Shown here piece after piece: positions 7,087-11,937 of a stretch of DNA of 11,937 nt. Each line of letters opens with the position of its first letter. Position 1 is the first letter of the stretch. The notes below the pieces were generated by a model, which saw only the letters and a program-made list of their open reading frames with translations, searched no databases and was not told where the DNA came from. A program made the position numbers and the translations under genes. Source of the DNA: Bacillota bacterium. Lineage in GTDB: Bacteria > Bacillota > Clostridia > Christensenellales > Borkfalkiaceae. Location of the stretch: positions 1 to 11,937 of the forward strand of contig JAEYEN010000116.1 of assembly GCA_023403375.1 (NCBI GenBank), in the 5' to 3' direction.

Positions 7087-7123
7087 AAACGGACGACTAC
7101 TAAAAATGGTCGCTCGTTTTTTT
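7087..7123 (+). terminator. Rho-independent terminator downstream of degV
   Basis: AAACGGACGACTA (7087-7099) pairs with TGGTCGCTCGTTT (7107-7119), with two G-U pairs and one A-C mismatch, followed by seven T (7117-7123) and further T-rich units. It lies 217 bases past the degV stop, so either degV has a long 3' end or a small RNA from the repeat region ends here. Confidence 0.72.
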
Positions 7124-7355
7124 GTTTTTGTTTTTGTTTTTTCGTTTGCCTTTTGGCTTATCGGATTTTAATAAGTTTTTAATATCTGTTTTTGTTTCGT
7201 GCGTTCCCGTATCTAATTACGGAATTTGCATGAAGCGGCGTACTTAATTGAATTTTTTATTGGCGTTTGCAACTTCGATAACGCGATTTTTATTCCCAAA
7301 CAATAATTTACGAATAAAAATTAAAATTATTCATAAATATATTCATAAAACAAAG

Positions 7356-7400
7356 TTTTTTGCATATTTTTATAAAAATTTTCAAAAAATATGCAAAAAA
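7356..7400. promoter_or_regulatory. 16-bp perfect inverted repeat abutting the ABC operon promoter
   Basis: TTTTTTGCATATTTTT (7356-7371) and its exact complement AAAAATATGCAAAAAA (7385-7400) flank 13 bases. The right arm ends three bases before the -35 box at 7404. Across the centre, AATTTTCAAAAAATA (7377-7391) matches the CodY consensus AATTTTCWGAAAATT at 13 of 15 positions. This is a plausible operator for amino acid repression of the importer. Whether CodY exists in this organism cannot be seen. Confidence 0.5.
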
Positions 7401-7403
7401 TGT

Positions 7404-7432
7404 TTGACATATAAAAAACAAAGTGATAGAGT
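7404..7432 (+). promoter_or_regulatory. Promoter of the amino acid ABC operon
   Basis: A perfect TTGACA (7404-7409) and TAGAGT (7427-7432) are 17 bases apart. Transcription would start near 7439, leaving a leader of about 46 bases with a small CCGC/GCGG hairpin (around 7452-7467) just before the ribosome site AAAGGAG (7470-7476). Confidence 0.68.
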
Positions 7433-7484
7433 GTGTACTGTAATAAATAAGCCGCGCGAAAAAGCGGACAAAGGAGAAAAAACA

Positions 7485-8300
7485 ATGAAAAAAATTCTTA
7501 CACTTATTGTAACGGCAGTTCTTTCAATAGGCTGCATATTCGGACTTACCGCTTGCGGTTCAGGTCGTACATTGGAAGACGTTAAAAATTCCAAACAACT
7601 TATAATTTCAACCGAAGCAACGTTTGCTCCGTTTGAATCCAAGGAAGGCGAAAATTACGTCGGTATCGATATAGACATCGCGCAGAAGATTGCGGATTAT
7701 CTTAACGTAGAACTTGTAGTAAAAGATATGGCGTTCGATTCTGTTTGTACTGCCGTTCAGAAAGGTCAGGTAGACCTTGCGATAGCGGGACTTACGATAA
7801 GCGACGACCGTAAAGAAATCATCGACTTTTCGGACGCTTATTTCGGAGCGGCTCAATACGTTGTAGTAAAGAGCGACAACACCGCGTTTGACGCTTGCAC
7901 CACAAAAGAAGAAGTTGACGCAGTTTTGAAAACTTTAAGCGGCAAAGCGTCTGCGCAGCAGGGAACAACCGGTTACTTCTATATCAGCGGTTCCGAAGAT
8001 TTCGGTTTCAAAGGAATATCCAACCTTACGGCGACGGCGTTTGACTCCGCAGTACAGGCAGCGCAGGACGTTGCGAACGGTAGTTCCGTAGTCGCTATAT
8101 TAGACGACGAAGTTGCAAAGAAAGTCGCACAGAACAACAGCGGCGTTAAAATCATCGAAATCGCTCTTTCCAGCGAAGAATACGGAATCGGCGTAAACAA
8201 AAACAACAAAGATTTGTTAGAAGTAGTAAACACCGTTCTTAAAAATCTTAAAGACTCCGGCGAACTTGCCGCTATCATTGCAAAACACACCGGGAACTAA
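7485..8300 (+). CDS. Amino acid ABC transporter substrate-binding lipoprotein (SBP family 3)
   Basis: This 271-residue extracellular lipoprotein captures a polar amino acid for the adjacent permease. The N-terminus MKKILTLIVTAVLSIGC leads to a lipobox L-T-A-C with C24 as the lipidated cysteine. The family-3 fold is evident: STEATFAPFE (42-51), GIDIDIAQKIAD (60-71), AGLTISDDRK (101-110), where T104/R109 match the carboxylate-binding pair, QQGTTG (158-163), and ILDDEVA (205-211), where D208 matches the amino-group ligand. The exact substrate (glutamine, cystine, arginine or another) is not decided by these residues. I chose the ATG at 7485, not the longer frame from 7248, because AAAGGAG lies just upstream, the signal peptide starts there, and the promoter lies inside the longer frame. 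It is first in a three-gene operon. Confidence 0.95.
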   Translation: MKKILTLIVTAVLSIGCIFGLTACGSGRTLEDVKNSKQLIISTEATFAPFESKEGENYVGIDIDIAQKIADYLNVELVVKDMAFDSVCTAVQKGQVDLAIAGLTISDDRKEIIDFSDAYFGAAQYVVVKSDNTAFDACTTKEEVDAVLKTLSGKASAQQGTTGYFYISGSEDFGFKGISNLTATAFDSAVQAAQDVANGSSVVAILDDEVAKKVAQNNSGVKIIEIALSSEEYGIGVNKNNKDLLEVVNTVLKNLKDSGELAAIIAKHTGN

Positions 8301-8309
8301 GTGATATAA

Positions 8310-9011
8310 ATGAACATTTGGGAAGTATTTCATAAATCCTTTATAATTCAAAAAGGATATATAAACGTACTCAACGGACTTGCGGTTACGATTGTAACCG
8401 CAATCTGTGCGTTAATAGTAGGTATAATTTTAGGAACGATAGTCGCGTTCGTCCAGATTTCCGACGGAAAGGGAAGACCCGTTCTTAAATTTTTCAAGTG
8501 GATATGCAAAGGCTACGTCGCGTTTTTCCGCGGAACGCCTATTGTAGTTCAGTTGCTTTTTATTTATTTCGTTATATTCCCCGCAATCGGTTTTGCGTTA
8601 CTCCCTGCAACTTACGTGGGCGTGATAATTTTCGGGCTCAATTCGGGCGCGTATGTTTCCGAGATAATGCGTGGCGGAATTTTGTCTGTCGATAAAGGGC
8701 AGACGGAAGCAGGCAGGGCGTTAGGGCTTTCCGGCGTGCAGACGATGATAAAAATCGTTTTTCCGCAGGCGGTTAAAAACGTTATTCCGACCATTGCAAA
8801 CGAATTTGTTTCGTTATTAAAAGAAACTTCCGTTTTAAGTTTTATCGGCGTAGTCGATATGACGCAGGCGTTCAGGCAAATTGCGGGCGCTAACTACGAA
8901 TATACCGTGCCTTATTTGATTCTTGCATTATGCTATCTTGTGTTGGTGCTTGTCGCGTCGAATTTGGTAAAACTTCTGGAAAGGAGGATGAGAGCAAGTG
9001 AAAGAAGATAA
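8310..9011 (+). CDS. Amino acid ABC transporter permease (HisM/GlnP family)
   Basis: This 233-residue inner-membrane protein forms the pore of the importer. It has several hydrophobic segments (about 23-48, 77-97, 102-118, 199-221), the conserved FRGTP (73-77) of this family, and the cytoplasmic coupling loop EAGRALGLSGVQTMIKIVFP (133-152) that contacts the ATPase. Length is normal. It begins nine bases after the lipoprotein stop without a strong ribosome site, suggesting translational coupling. Its last 14 bases overlap the ATPase gene, whose ribosome site AAGGAGG (8981-8987) lies within this reading frame. The short, charged C-terminus RRMRASERR is ordinary. Confidence 0.95.
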   Translation: MNIWEVFHKSFIIQKGYINVLNGLAVTIVTAICALIVGIILGTIVAFVQISDGKGRPVLKFFKWICKGYVAFFRGTPIVVQLLFIYFVIFPAIGFALLPATYVGVIIFGLNSGAYVSEIMRGGILSVDKGQTEAGRALGLSGVQTMIKIVFPQAVKNVIPTIANEFVSLLKETSVLSFIGVVDMTQAFRQIAGANYEYTVPYLILALCYLVLVLVASNLVKLLERRMRASERR

Positions 9012-9969
9012 TCAGAATTTTTGCAGCGAACTTTCCGAAGATACTCTTATCAAGATAAGGGGACTGTTTAAATATTTCGGTAATACGCAGGTTTTGAAAG
9101 GCGTAAATTGCGATATAAAAAAGGGCGAAAAAGTCGTTGTGTTGGGCCCGTCCGGCAGCGGTAAATCTACGCTTTTAAGGTGTATGAACCTTTTGGAAAC
9201 GCCGACTTACGGCGAGATTTGGTTTGAGGACAGACTTCTGACGCCGGTAGACCCTTATCTGCATAAAGATATAATCAAAAAATCCAAAACTTATTCTAAT
9301 ATTTTAAAACAAATTAAAGAACAAGCGCCGGATATTTCCGACGAAGAAGCGGAAGCAACCGCAATAAAAGAGATAAAAGAGAAAGACTTGCTTAAAAAGT
9401 TTGAAGGTTCCGAATATAAAAAGGCAATGAAAGACTTTTATGCGGCTTACTATCTCGACGTAAACAAAACCCGCCAGAAAATGGGTATGGTTTTTCAGCA
9501 TTTCAATCTTTTTAACAATCTTACGGTTATGGGCAATATGATTCTGGCGCCCGTAAAGTTAAAATTAAAGACAAAAGACGAAGCGATTTTAAAAGCGACC
9601 GAACTTTTGAAAAGAATCGGGCTGGAAGACAAGGCGGACGTTTATCCGTCTACGTTATCCGGCGGTCAGAAACAGCGTATTGCCATAGTCAGGGCGCTTA
9701 TGATGGACCCCGACGTTATGCTTTTCGACGAGCCGACTTCGGCACTCGACCCCGAAATGGTTGGCGAAGTTTTGTCGCTTATGAAAAAACTTGCCGACGA
9801 CGGAATGACGATGGTAATCGTAACGCACGAAATGGGTTTTGCCAAAGAAGTCGCAACCAGAGTTCTGTTCGTGGACGAAGGCGTTATAAAAGAAGAGGCT
9901 CCGCCCGAAGAATTCTTTAACAACCCTAAAAACGACAGGCTTAAAGACTTTTTGTCTAAGGTTTTGTAA
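8998..9969 (+). CDS. Amino acid ABC transporter ATP-binding protein with a large insertion
   Basis: This is the ATPase of the importer, GlnQ-like but 323 residues instead of about 240-250. The motifs are complete: Walker A GPSGSGKST (50-58), Q-loop VFQHFNLF with Q167, signature LSGGQ (220-224), Walker B MLFDEP (241-246), H-loop THE with H277. Between the end of the first beta region (EIWFEDRLLTP, 73-83) and RQKMGMVFQ (159-167) there are about 75 residues where GlnQ proteins have about ten. This insert is rich in Lys and Glu (for example EEAEATAIKEIKEKDLLKK) and probably helical; it adds to a 15-residue N-terminal tail. The reading frame runs through it without interruption. The start is GTG at 8998, fitted by AAGGAGG ten bases upstream; it overlaps the permease. 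Confidence 0.93.
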   Translation: MKEDNQNFCSELSEDTLIKIRGLFKYFGNTQVLKGVNCDIKKGEKVVVLGPSGSGKSTLLRCMNLLETPTYGEIWFEDRLLTPVDPYLHKDIIKKSKTYSNILKQIKEQAPDISDEEAEATAIKEIKEKDLLKKFEGSEYKKAMKDFYAAYYLDVNKTRQKMGMVFQHFNLFNNLTVMGNMILAPVKLKLKTKDEAILKATELLKRIGLEDKADVYPSTLSGGQKQRIAIVRALMMDPDVMLFDEPTSALDPEMVGEVLSLMKKLADDGMTMVIVTHEMGFAKEVATRVLFVDEGVIKEEAPPEEFFNNPKNDRLKDFLSKVL

Positions 9970-9982
9970 TTAAACGAGTATC

Positions 9983-10036
9983 GGCGCTTGACGGAGTAAT
10001 GGCGTTTGACTAAATAATGGCGTCTGACGAAGCAAC
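9983..10036. repeat. Three tandem imperfect 18-base repeats
   Basis: The units are GGCGCTTGACGGAGTAAT (9983-10000), GGCGTTTGACTAAATAAT (10001-10018) and GGCGTCTGACGAAGCAAC (10019-10036). They begin 13 bases after the ABC ATPase stop and all contain GGCGyyTGAC. Stops occur in the array, so it is not a coding extension. Its role is unknown. Confidence 0.75.
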
Positions 10037-10127
10037 GCCGTTAAATTGCAAAAGGATAAACGATAGTCGTTAAATACACAAATTCAACAATTGTAAACAC
10101 AATAAGTTGTAGAATGTTTTTTCAATT

Positions 10128-10158
10128 TTAAAACCGAAGCGAAACGCTTCGGTTTTAA
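10128..10158. terminator. Strong bidirectional terminator
   Basis: TTAAAACCGAAGCG (10128-10141) pairs perfectly with CGCTTCGGTTTTAA (10145-10158) around the loop AAA. The plus strand continues into TTTT, giving TTTTAATTTT from 10153. The minus strand also carries a T-rich side. It probably ends the ABC operon 158 bases past the last stop. Confidence 0.85.
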
Positions 10159-10300
10159 TTTTGCCGCATTATAGAATAATCGTCGCCGCTCGGATAGTTA
10201 AAAACGTCGGAAGTATTCGGCATTGCTAACGCCAATCGACGGGGGAATATCGAGAACGCCGCTGACTTTCAAAAAGCAGCCGGTTCTCTTAACAAAAAAA
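10155..10300. other. Unexplained GC-richer island: structured RNA or gene remnant
   Basis: Two readings are possible. As RNA on the plus strand: CTCGgATA (10189-10196) pairs with TATCGAG (10248-10254), enclosing CGTCG (10205-10209) with CGACG (10237-10241) and an inner GGCATT-GCT-AACGCC hairpin. A competing stem, GAGAAC (10252-10257) with GTTCTC (10283-10288), shares three bases with the first helix. As protein on the minus strand: an open stretch of 37 codons after a TGA at 10269-10271 encodes KSAAFSIFPRR, LALAMPNTSDV and FNYPSGDDYSIMRQN, and stops at 10155-10157 inside the terminator, with codons like those of neighbouring genes. No start codon with a ribosome site is seen. I do not recognise either form. 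Confidence 0.4.
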
Positions 10301-10307
10301 TCTTAAA

Positions 10308-10361
10308 TTTACTATTTATAATAGTAAAAGTCGAGTACTCCTTATTGACAACGATAGTAAA
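10308..10361. promoter_or_regulatory. Operator-like ATAGTAAA half-sites at the SIS promoter
   Basis: TTTACTAT-N5-ATAGTAAA (10308-10328) is a perfect inverted repeat ending 16 bases before the -35. A third ATAGTAAA lies at 10354-10361, between the -35 and -10 boxes, 33 bases from the previous direct copy, about three helical turns. This geometry suits a repressor that loops or cooperates over the promoter, perhaps responding to a sugar phosphate. Confidence 0.55.
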
Positions 10362-10373
10362 CGATGTTAAAAT
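10345..10373 (+). promoter_or_regulatory. Promoter of the SIS-domain gene
   Basis: A perfect TTGACA (10345-10350) and TAAAAT (10368-10373) are 17 bases apart. The start would be near 10380, giving a leader of about 18 bases with AAAGGAG (10384-10390) seven bases before the ATG. Confidence 0.78.
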
Positions 10374-10397
10374 TAAAATAATCAAAGGAGAACGAAT

Positions 10398-11480
10398 ATG
10401 GATTATAAAGATACGTTGATGTGGAAAGACATAAGCGATACGCCGGAAGTTTTTTCTAATATAATGGGTGCAAACGTAACCGTTATGAAAGATCTTGTTT
10501 CTGCTATAAAAAACGGCTCCGCAACTAACTTTGTTGCAGCCGCCAGAGGGGCTAGTGATCATGCGCTTATTTTCTTCAAGTACGTTTTGGAAGTTAAGTC
10601 TAATTACACGGTTGGTCTTTCCGCACCGAGCGTTATAACCCTGTATAAAGGAAAAATCAACTATTCCAACAGTATCGTTATCGCTTGTAGTCAAAGCGGT
10701 CAGGCTGCCGACGTTCTGGAAGTTCTGAAAAAGGGCAACGAGCAAGGCGCAATAACTATCGCTATAACCAACGACAAGGAAAGCGCGATAGCAAAAGAAG
10801 CGAAGTATCATCTGTTTTGTAACGCAGGCGAAAAACGCACCGTTGCAGCAACGAAAACTTTCAGTGCGGAATTGTTCTTATTAGAATGGCTGGCTTCTGA
10901 ACTATCTGACGATAAAGAAGCGTTGTTTACTCTTAAAAATCTCAAAACTTACATAGAACGCGCTCTCCCCGATATAGACAGGGAAACGAGCAAGTATGCA
11001 GAAAAGTTTAAAAATATGAACAGCGGATTTATCCTTGCAAGGGGACTTGTTTACGCAATCGCCTTGGAAGCCGCGCTTGTCCTTCAAGAAACAAGTTACA
11101 TTCACGTTAAAGGATACCCCGGAAGCGAATTTTATCACGGCCCGCTGGCAATGGTAAACGAAGGAACGCCCGTTGTGATTTTCTGCGCGAAAAACGACGG
11201 GGATGAAGAAATTCAAAGTATTATCCGTTCCGACCAGATTCAGTGCATAGAAAAAATGTTGTCTTTGAAAGCGCCCGTGCTTTTGGTTACCAACGACCAC
11301 GTTTTAACGGGTAAGTTCGCCCGCTGTAACGACGCGCTTATAGAATTTTCCGTGCCGGAAGAATTTACCATTTTTGCATTTGCGCTTTTTGAACAGATGT
11401 TTGCGTGTAAAATAAGTTGCGCGATAGGGAACGACCCCGATAATCCGAGAGCGCTTAATAAAGTTACCATAACGAAATAA
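10398..11480 (+). CDS. SIS-domain sugar-phosphate isomerase/deaminase (GlmS C-terminal-like, NagB-II-like)
   Basis: This 360-residue protein matches the isomerase half of GlmS (two SIS domains) without the glutamine amidotransferase domain, as in deaminases such as NagB-II/GlmD or FrlB-type enzymes. SIS1 shows ARGASDHA (49-56), CSQSGQAAD (97-105) and TVAATKTFSAEL (148-159). SIS2 shows ILARGLVYAIALEAALVLQE (212-231) and SYIHVKGYPGSEFYHGPLA (233-251). By alignment with GlmS, Glu488 is E231, His504 is H247 and the Schiff-base lysine K603 is K355 in NPRALNKVTITK. The lysine K485 becomes V228 and Thr352 of the phosphate loop becomes A103. An amino sugar phosphate deaminase or a deglycase-like activity is most likely; substrate is undecided. 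A strong promoter and AAAGGAG site support the start. It precedes a glycoside hydrolase gene. Confidence 0.85.
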   Translation: MDYKDTLMWKDISDTPEVFSNIMGANVTVMKDLVSAIKNGSATNFVAAARGASDHALIFFKYVLEVKSNYTVGLSAPSVITLYKGKINYSNSIVIACSQSGQAADVLEVLKKGNEQGAITIAITNDKESAIAKEAKYHLFCNAGEKRTVAATKTFSAELFLLEWLASELSDDKEALFTLKNLKTYIERALPDIDRETSKYAEKFKNMNSGFILARGLVYAIALEAALVLQETSYIHVKGYPGSEFYHGPLAMVNEGTPVVIFCAKNDGDEEIQSIIRSDQIQCIEKMLSLKAPVLLVTNDHVLTGKFARCNDALIEFSVPEEFTIFAFALFEQMFACKISCAIGNDPDNPRALNKVTITK

Positions 11481-11718
11481 AATAAAAGCATAAAAACAAA
11501 AGTATACGAAAAATAACGATAAAATAATAACAGTAAAATAAAAACATACAAAAAATATTGCAACAAATAACAAAATAGTAACCGTATAAAAACCGAACAC
11601 AAAAATTGCGGAAAATAAAGGTCTTTTAAGGACAGTTATTTTCCGTACGGTGTTTTTGCGGTAAAAACAATATAAAAGCAAATAGAATTTTAAGTAAAAA
11701 ATATAAGCGGAGAAGAAA
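11481..11718. other. A-rich gap with two tandem hairpins between SIS and hydrolase genes
   Basis: The first 120 bases are strikingly A-rich on the plus strand (AAAATAA, AAAAACA units) with nothing recognisable. Then TGCGGAAAATAA (11607-11618) pairs with TTATTTTCCGTA (11636-11647, one G-U), continuing after a tandem A-G mismatch into GTC/GAC, with loop TTTTAAG. It is followed by the palindrome CCGTACGG (11643-11650) and TGTTTTT-GCGGT-AAAAACA (11651-11669). No standard promoter is convincing before 11719, so the hydrolase is probably read through from the SIS promoter, possibly with partial termination at these hairpins. Confidence 0.5.
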
Positions 11719-11937
11719 ATGGCTGACAAAATAGTTAAACTAATCAAAGAGAAGAAAGTTGCGCCTTATAGAAGCGTTCCGTTCTGGTCGTGGAACGATA
11801 AGTTAGAACCCGCCGAACTTGTTTCCCAGATAAAATGGATGAAAGAACAAGGCTTTGGCGGATATTTTATGCACGCGAGAGGCGGCTTGAAAACCGAATA
11901 CCTTGGCGACGATTGGTTCGAGTGCGTGAACGCTTGT
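11719..11937 (+). CDS. Glycoside hydrolase, GH106-like, 5' end only
   Basis: The first 73 codons of a gene cut by the window edge. It opens MADKIVKLIKEKKVAPYRSV, then PFWSWNDKLEPAELVSQIKW, MKEQGFGGYFMHARGGL and KTEYLGDDWFE. The PFWSWN and GG-F-MHAR-G-L-TEYLG signature is what I know from the N-terminal barrel of large proteins annotated as glycosyl hydrolases related to GH106 alpha-L-rhamnosidases. No signal peptide is present, so the protein seems cytosolic. The start is the first ATG after a weak GGAG (11709-11712). It follows the SIS gene by 238 bases on the same strand, suggesting joint sugar breakdown. Exact substrate cannot be told from this fragment. Confidence 0.62.
   Translation, partial: MADKIVKLIKEKKVAPYRSVPFWSWNDKLEPAELVSQIKWMKEQGFGGYFMHARGGLKTEYLGDDWFECVNAC

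Larger units (their letters stand above)
6871..7484. other. Gene-free stretch between degV and the ABC operon
   Basis: No protein gene is supported here. The open frame extending 79 codons upstream of the lipoprotein start is AT-rich, has no ribosome site and contains the promoter, so it is not coding. The stretch holds five TTGAnTATA repeats, a terminator, a run of TTTTTG units (7117-7140), a small hairpin CCGTA-N6-TACGG around 7210-7225, two copies of ATTCATAAA (7329-7337 and 7341-7349), a 16-bp inverted repeat and the promoter of the next operon. Confidence 0.7.
9970..10397. other. Gene-free stretch between the ABC operon and the SIS gene
   Basis: No intact gene is supported. In order it holds three 18-base repeats, a small AACGA-TAG-TCGTT hairpin (10057-10069), a bidirectional terminator, a GC-richer island of unknown nature, operator-like repeats, the palindrome GAGTACTC (10333-10340) and a strong promoter. 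Confidence 0.7.

Noticed and set aside
7106..7171. A 21-residue very hydrophobic peptide frame (MVARFFVFVFVF, then SFAFWLIGF)
   Set aside because: It starts inside the terminator hairpin, has no ribosome binding site, and its hydrophobicity comes from reading the TTTTTG run.
7248..7484. 79-codon upstream extension of the lipoprotein frame
   Set aside because: It contains the inverted repeat and the promoter, is AT-rich without coding character, and would bury the signal peptide; the AAAGGAG before 7485 fixes the start.
10160..10300. glmS ribozyme or another known riboswitch upstream of the GlmS-like gene
   Set aside because: A piece resembles the ATCGAG part of the ribozyme, but the cleavage-site core and the pairing C run are missing, and a separate promoter lies downstream at 10345-10373, so the element would not be in the SIS leader.
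10269..10811. Minus-strand open frame of 180 codons overlapping the SIS gene start
   Set aside because: Most of it is antisense to the SIS coding region and promoter, with low-complexity residues; only the tail beyond it (10155-10268) deserves comment.
1..11937. CRISPR arrays, tRNA or rRNA genes, insertion sequences, integrases, toxin-antitoxin pairs
   Set aside because: I looked for evenly spaced repeats, tRNA T-loop sequences and transposase-like proteins and saw none.

Overview
The window looks like a chromosomal segment of a low-GC Bacillota, probably an anaerobic, uncultured Clostridia-type bacterium. The reasons are the rpmB / yloU-yloV / recG order familiar from Bacillota, AGGAGG-like ribosome binding sites, very AT-rich intergenic DNA beside more balanced coding DNA, and a tiny iron-sulfur protein of a kind seen in anaerobes. 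The lineage is inferred from gene content; no rRNA gene is present.

Left part (1-4940): rpmB (L28, zinc form) runs leftward. Diverging from it are a small Asp23/Gls24 protein and FakA (YloV/DAK2 fatty acid kinase), closed by a clear terminator, and then the RecG helicase. A bidirectional terminator separates recG from a leftward pair made of a membrane-anchored XRE regulator and a 65-residue ferredoxin-thioredoxin-reductase-like protein (4940-5811). The xre gene appears leaderless.

Middle (6019-9969): a DegV-family lipid-binding protein, which is a plausible partner of the FakA kinase encoded 3.5 kb upstream. A 614-base gene-free stretch with repeats, a terminator and a large inverted repeat follows. 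Then comes a three-gene polar amino acid ABC importer: lipoprotein, permease and ATPase. The ATPase carries an unusual insertion of about 60-70 residues before its Q-loop.

Right part (9970-11937): a 428-base gap holds three 18-bp tandem repeats, a strong bidirectional terminator, an unexplained structured or remnant island, and a strong promoter surrounded by repeated ATAGTAAA half-sites. It drives a SIS-domain sugar-phosphate isomerase/deaminase-like gene. The 5' end of a GH106-like glycoside hydrolase gene follows and runs off the window, so a carbohydrate-use locus probably begins here.

Most genes are recognisable core or transport families. I found no clearly novel multi-gene system. The points most worth a second look are the ABC ATPase insertion, the 10155-10300 island, the SIS promoter operators, and the inverted repeat with a CodY-like site upstream of the ABC operon.
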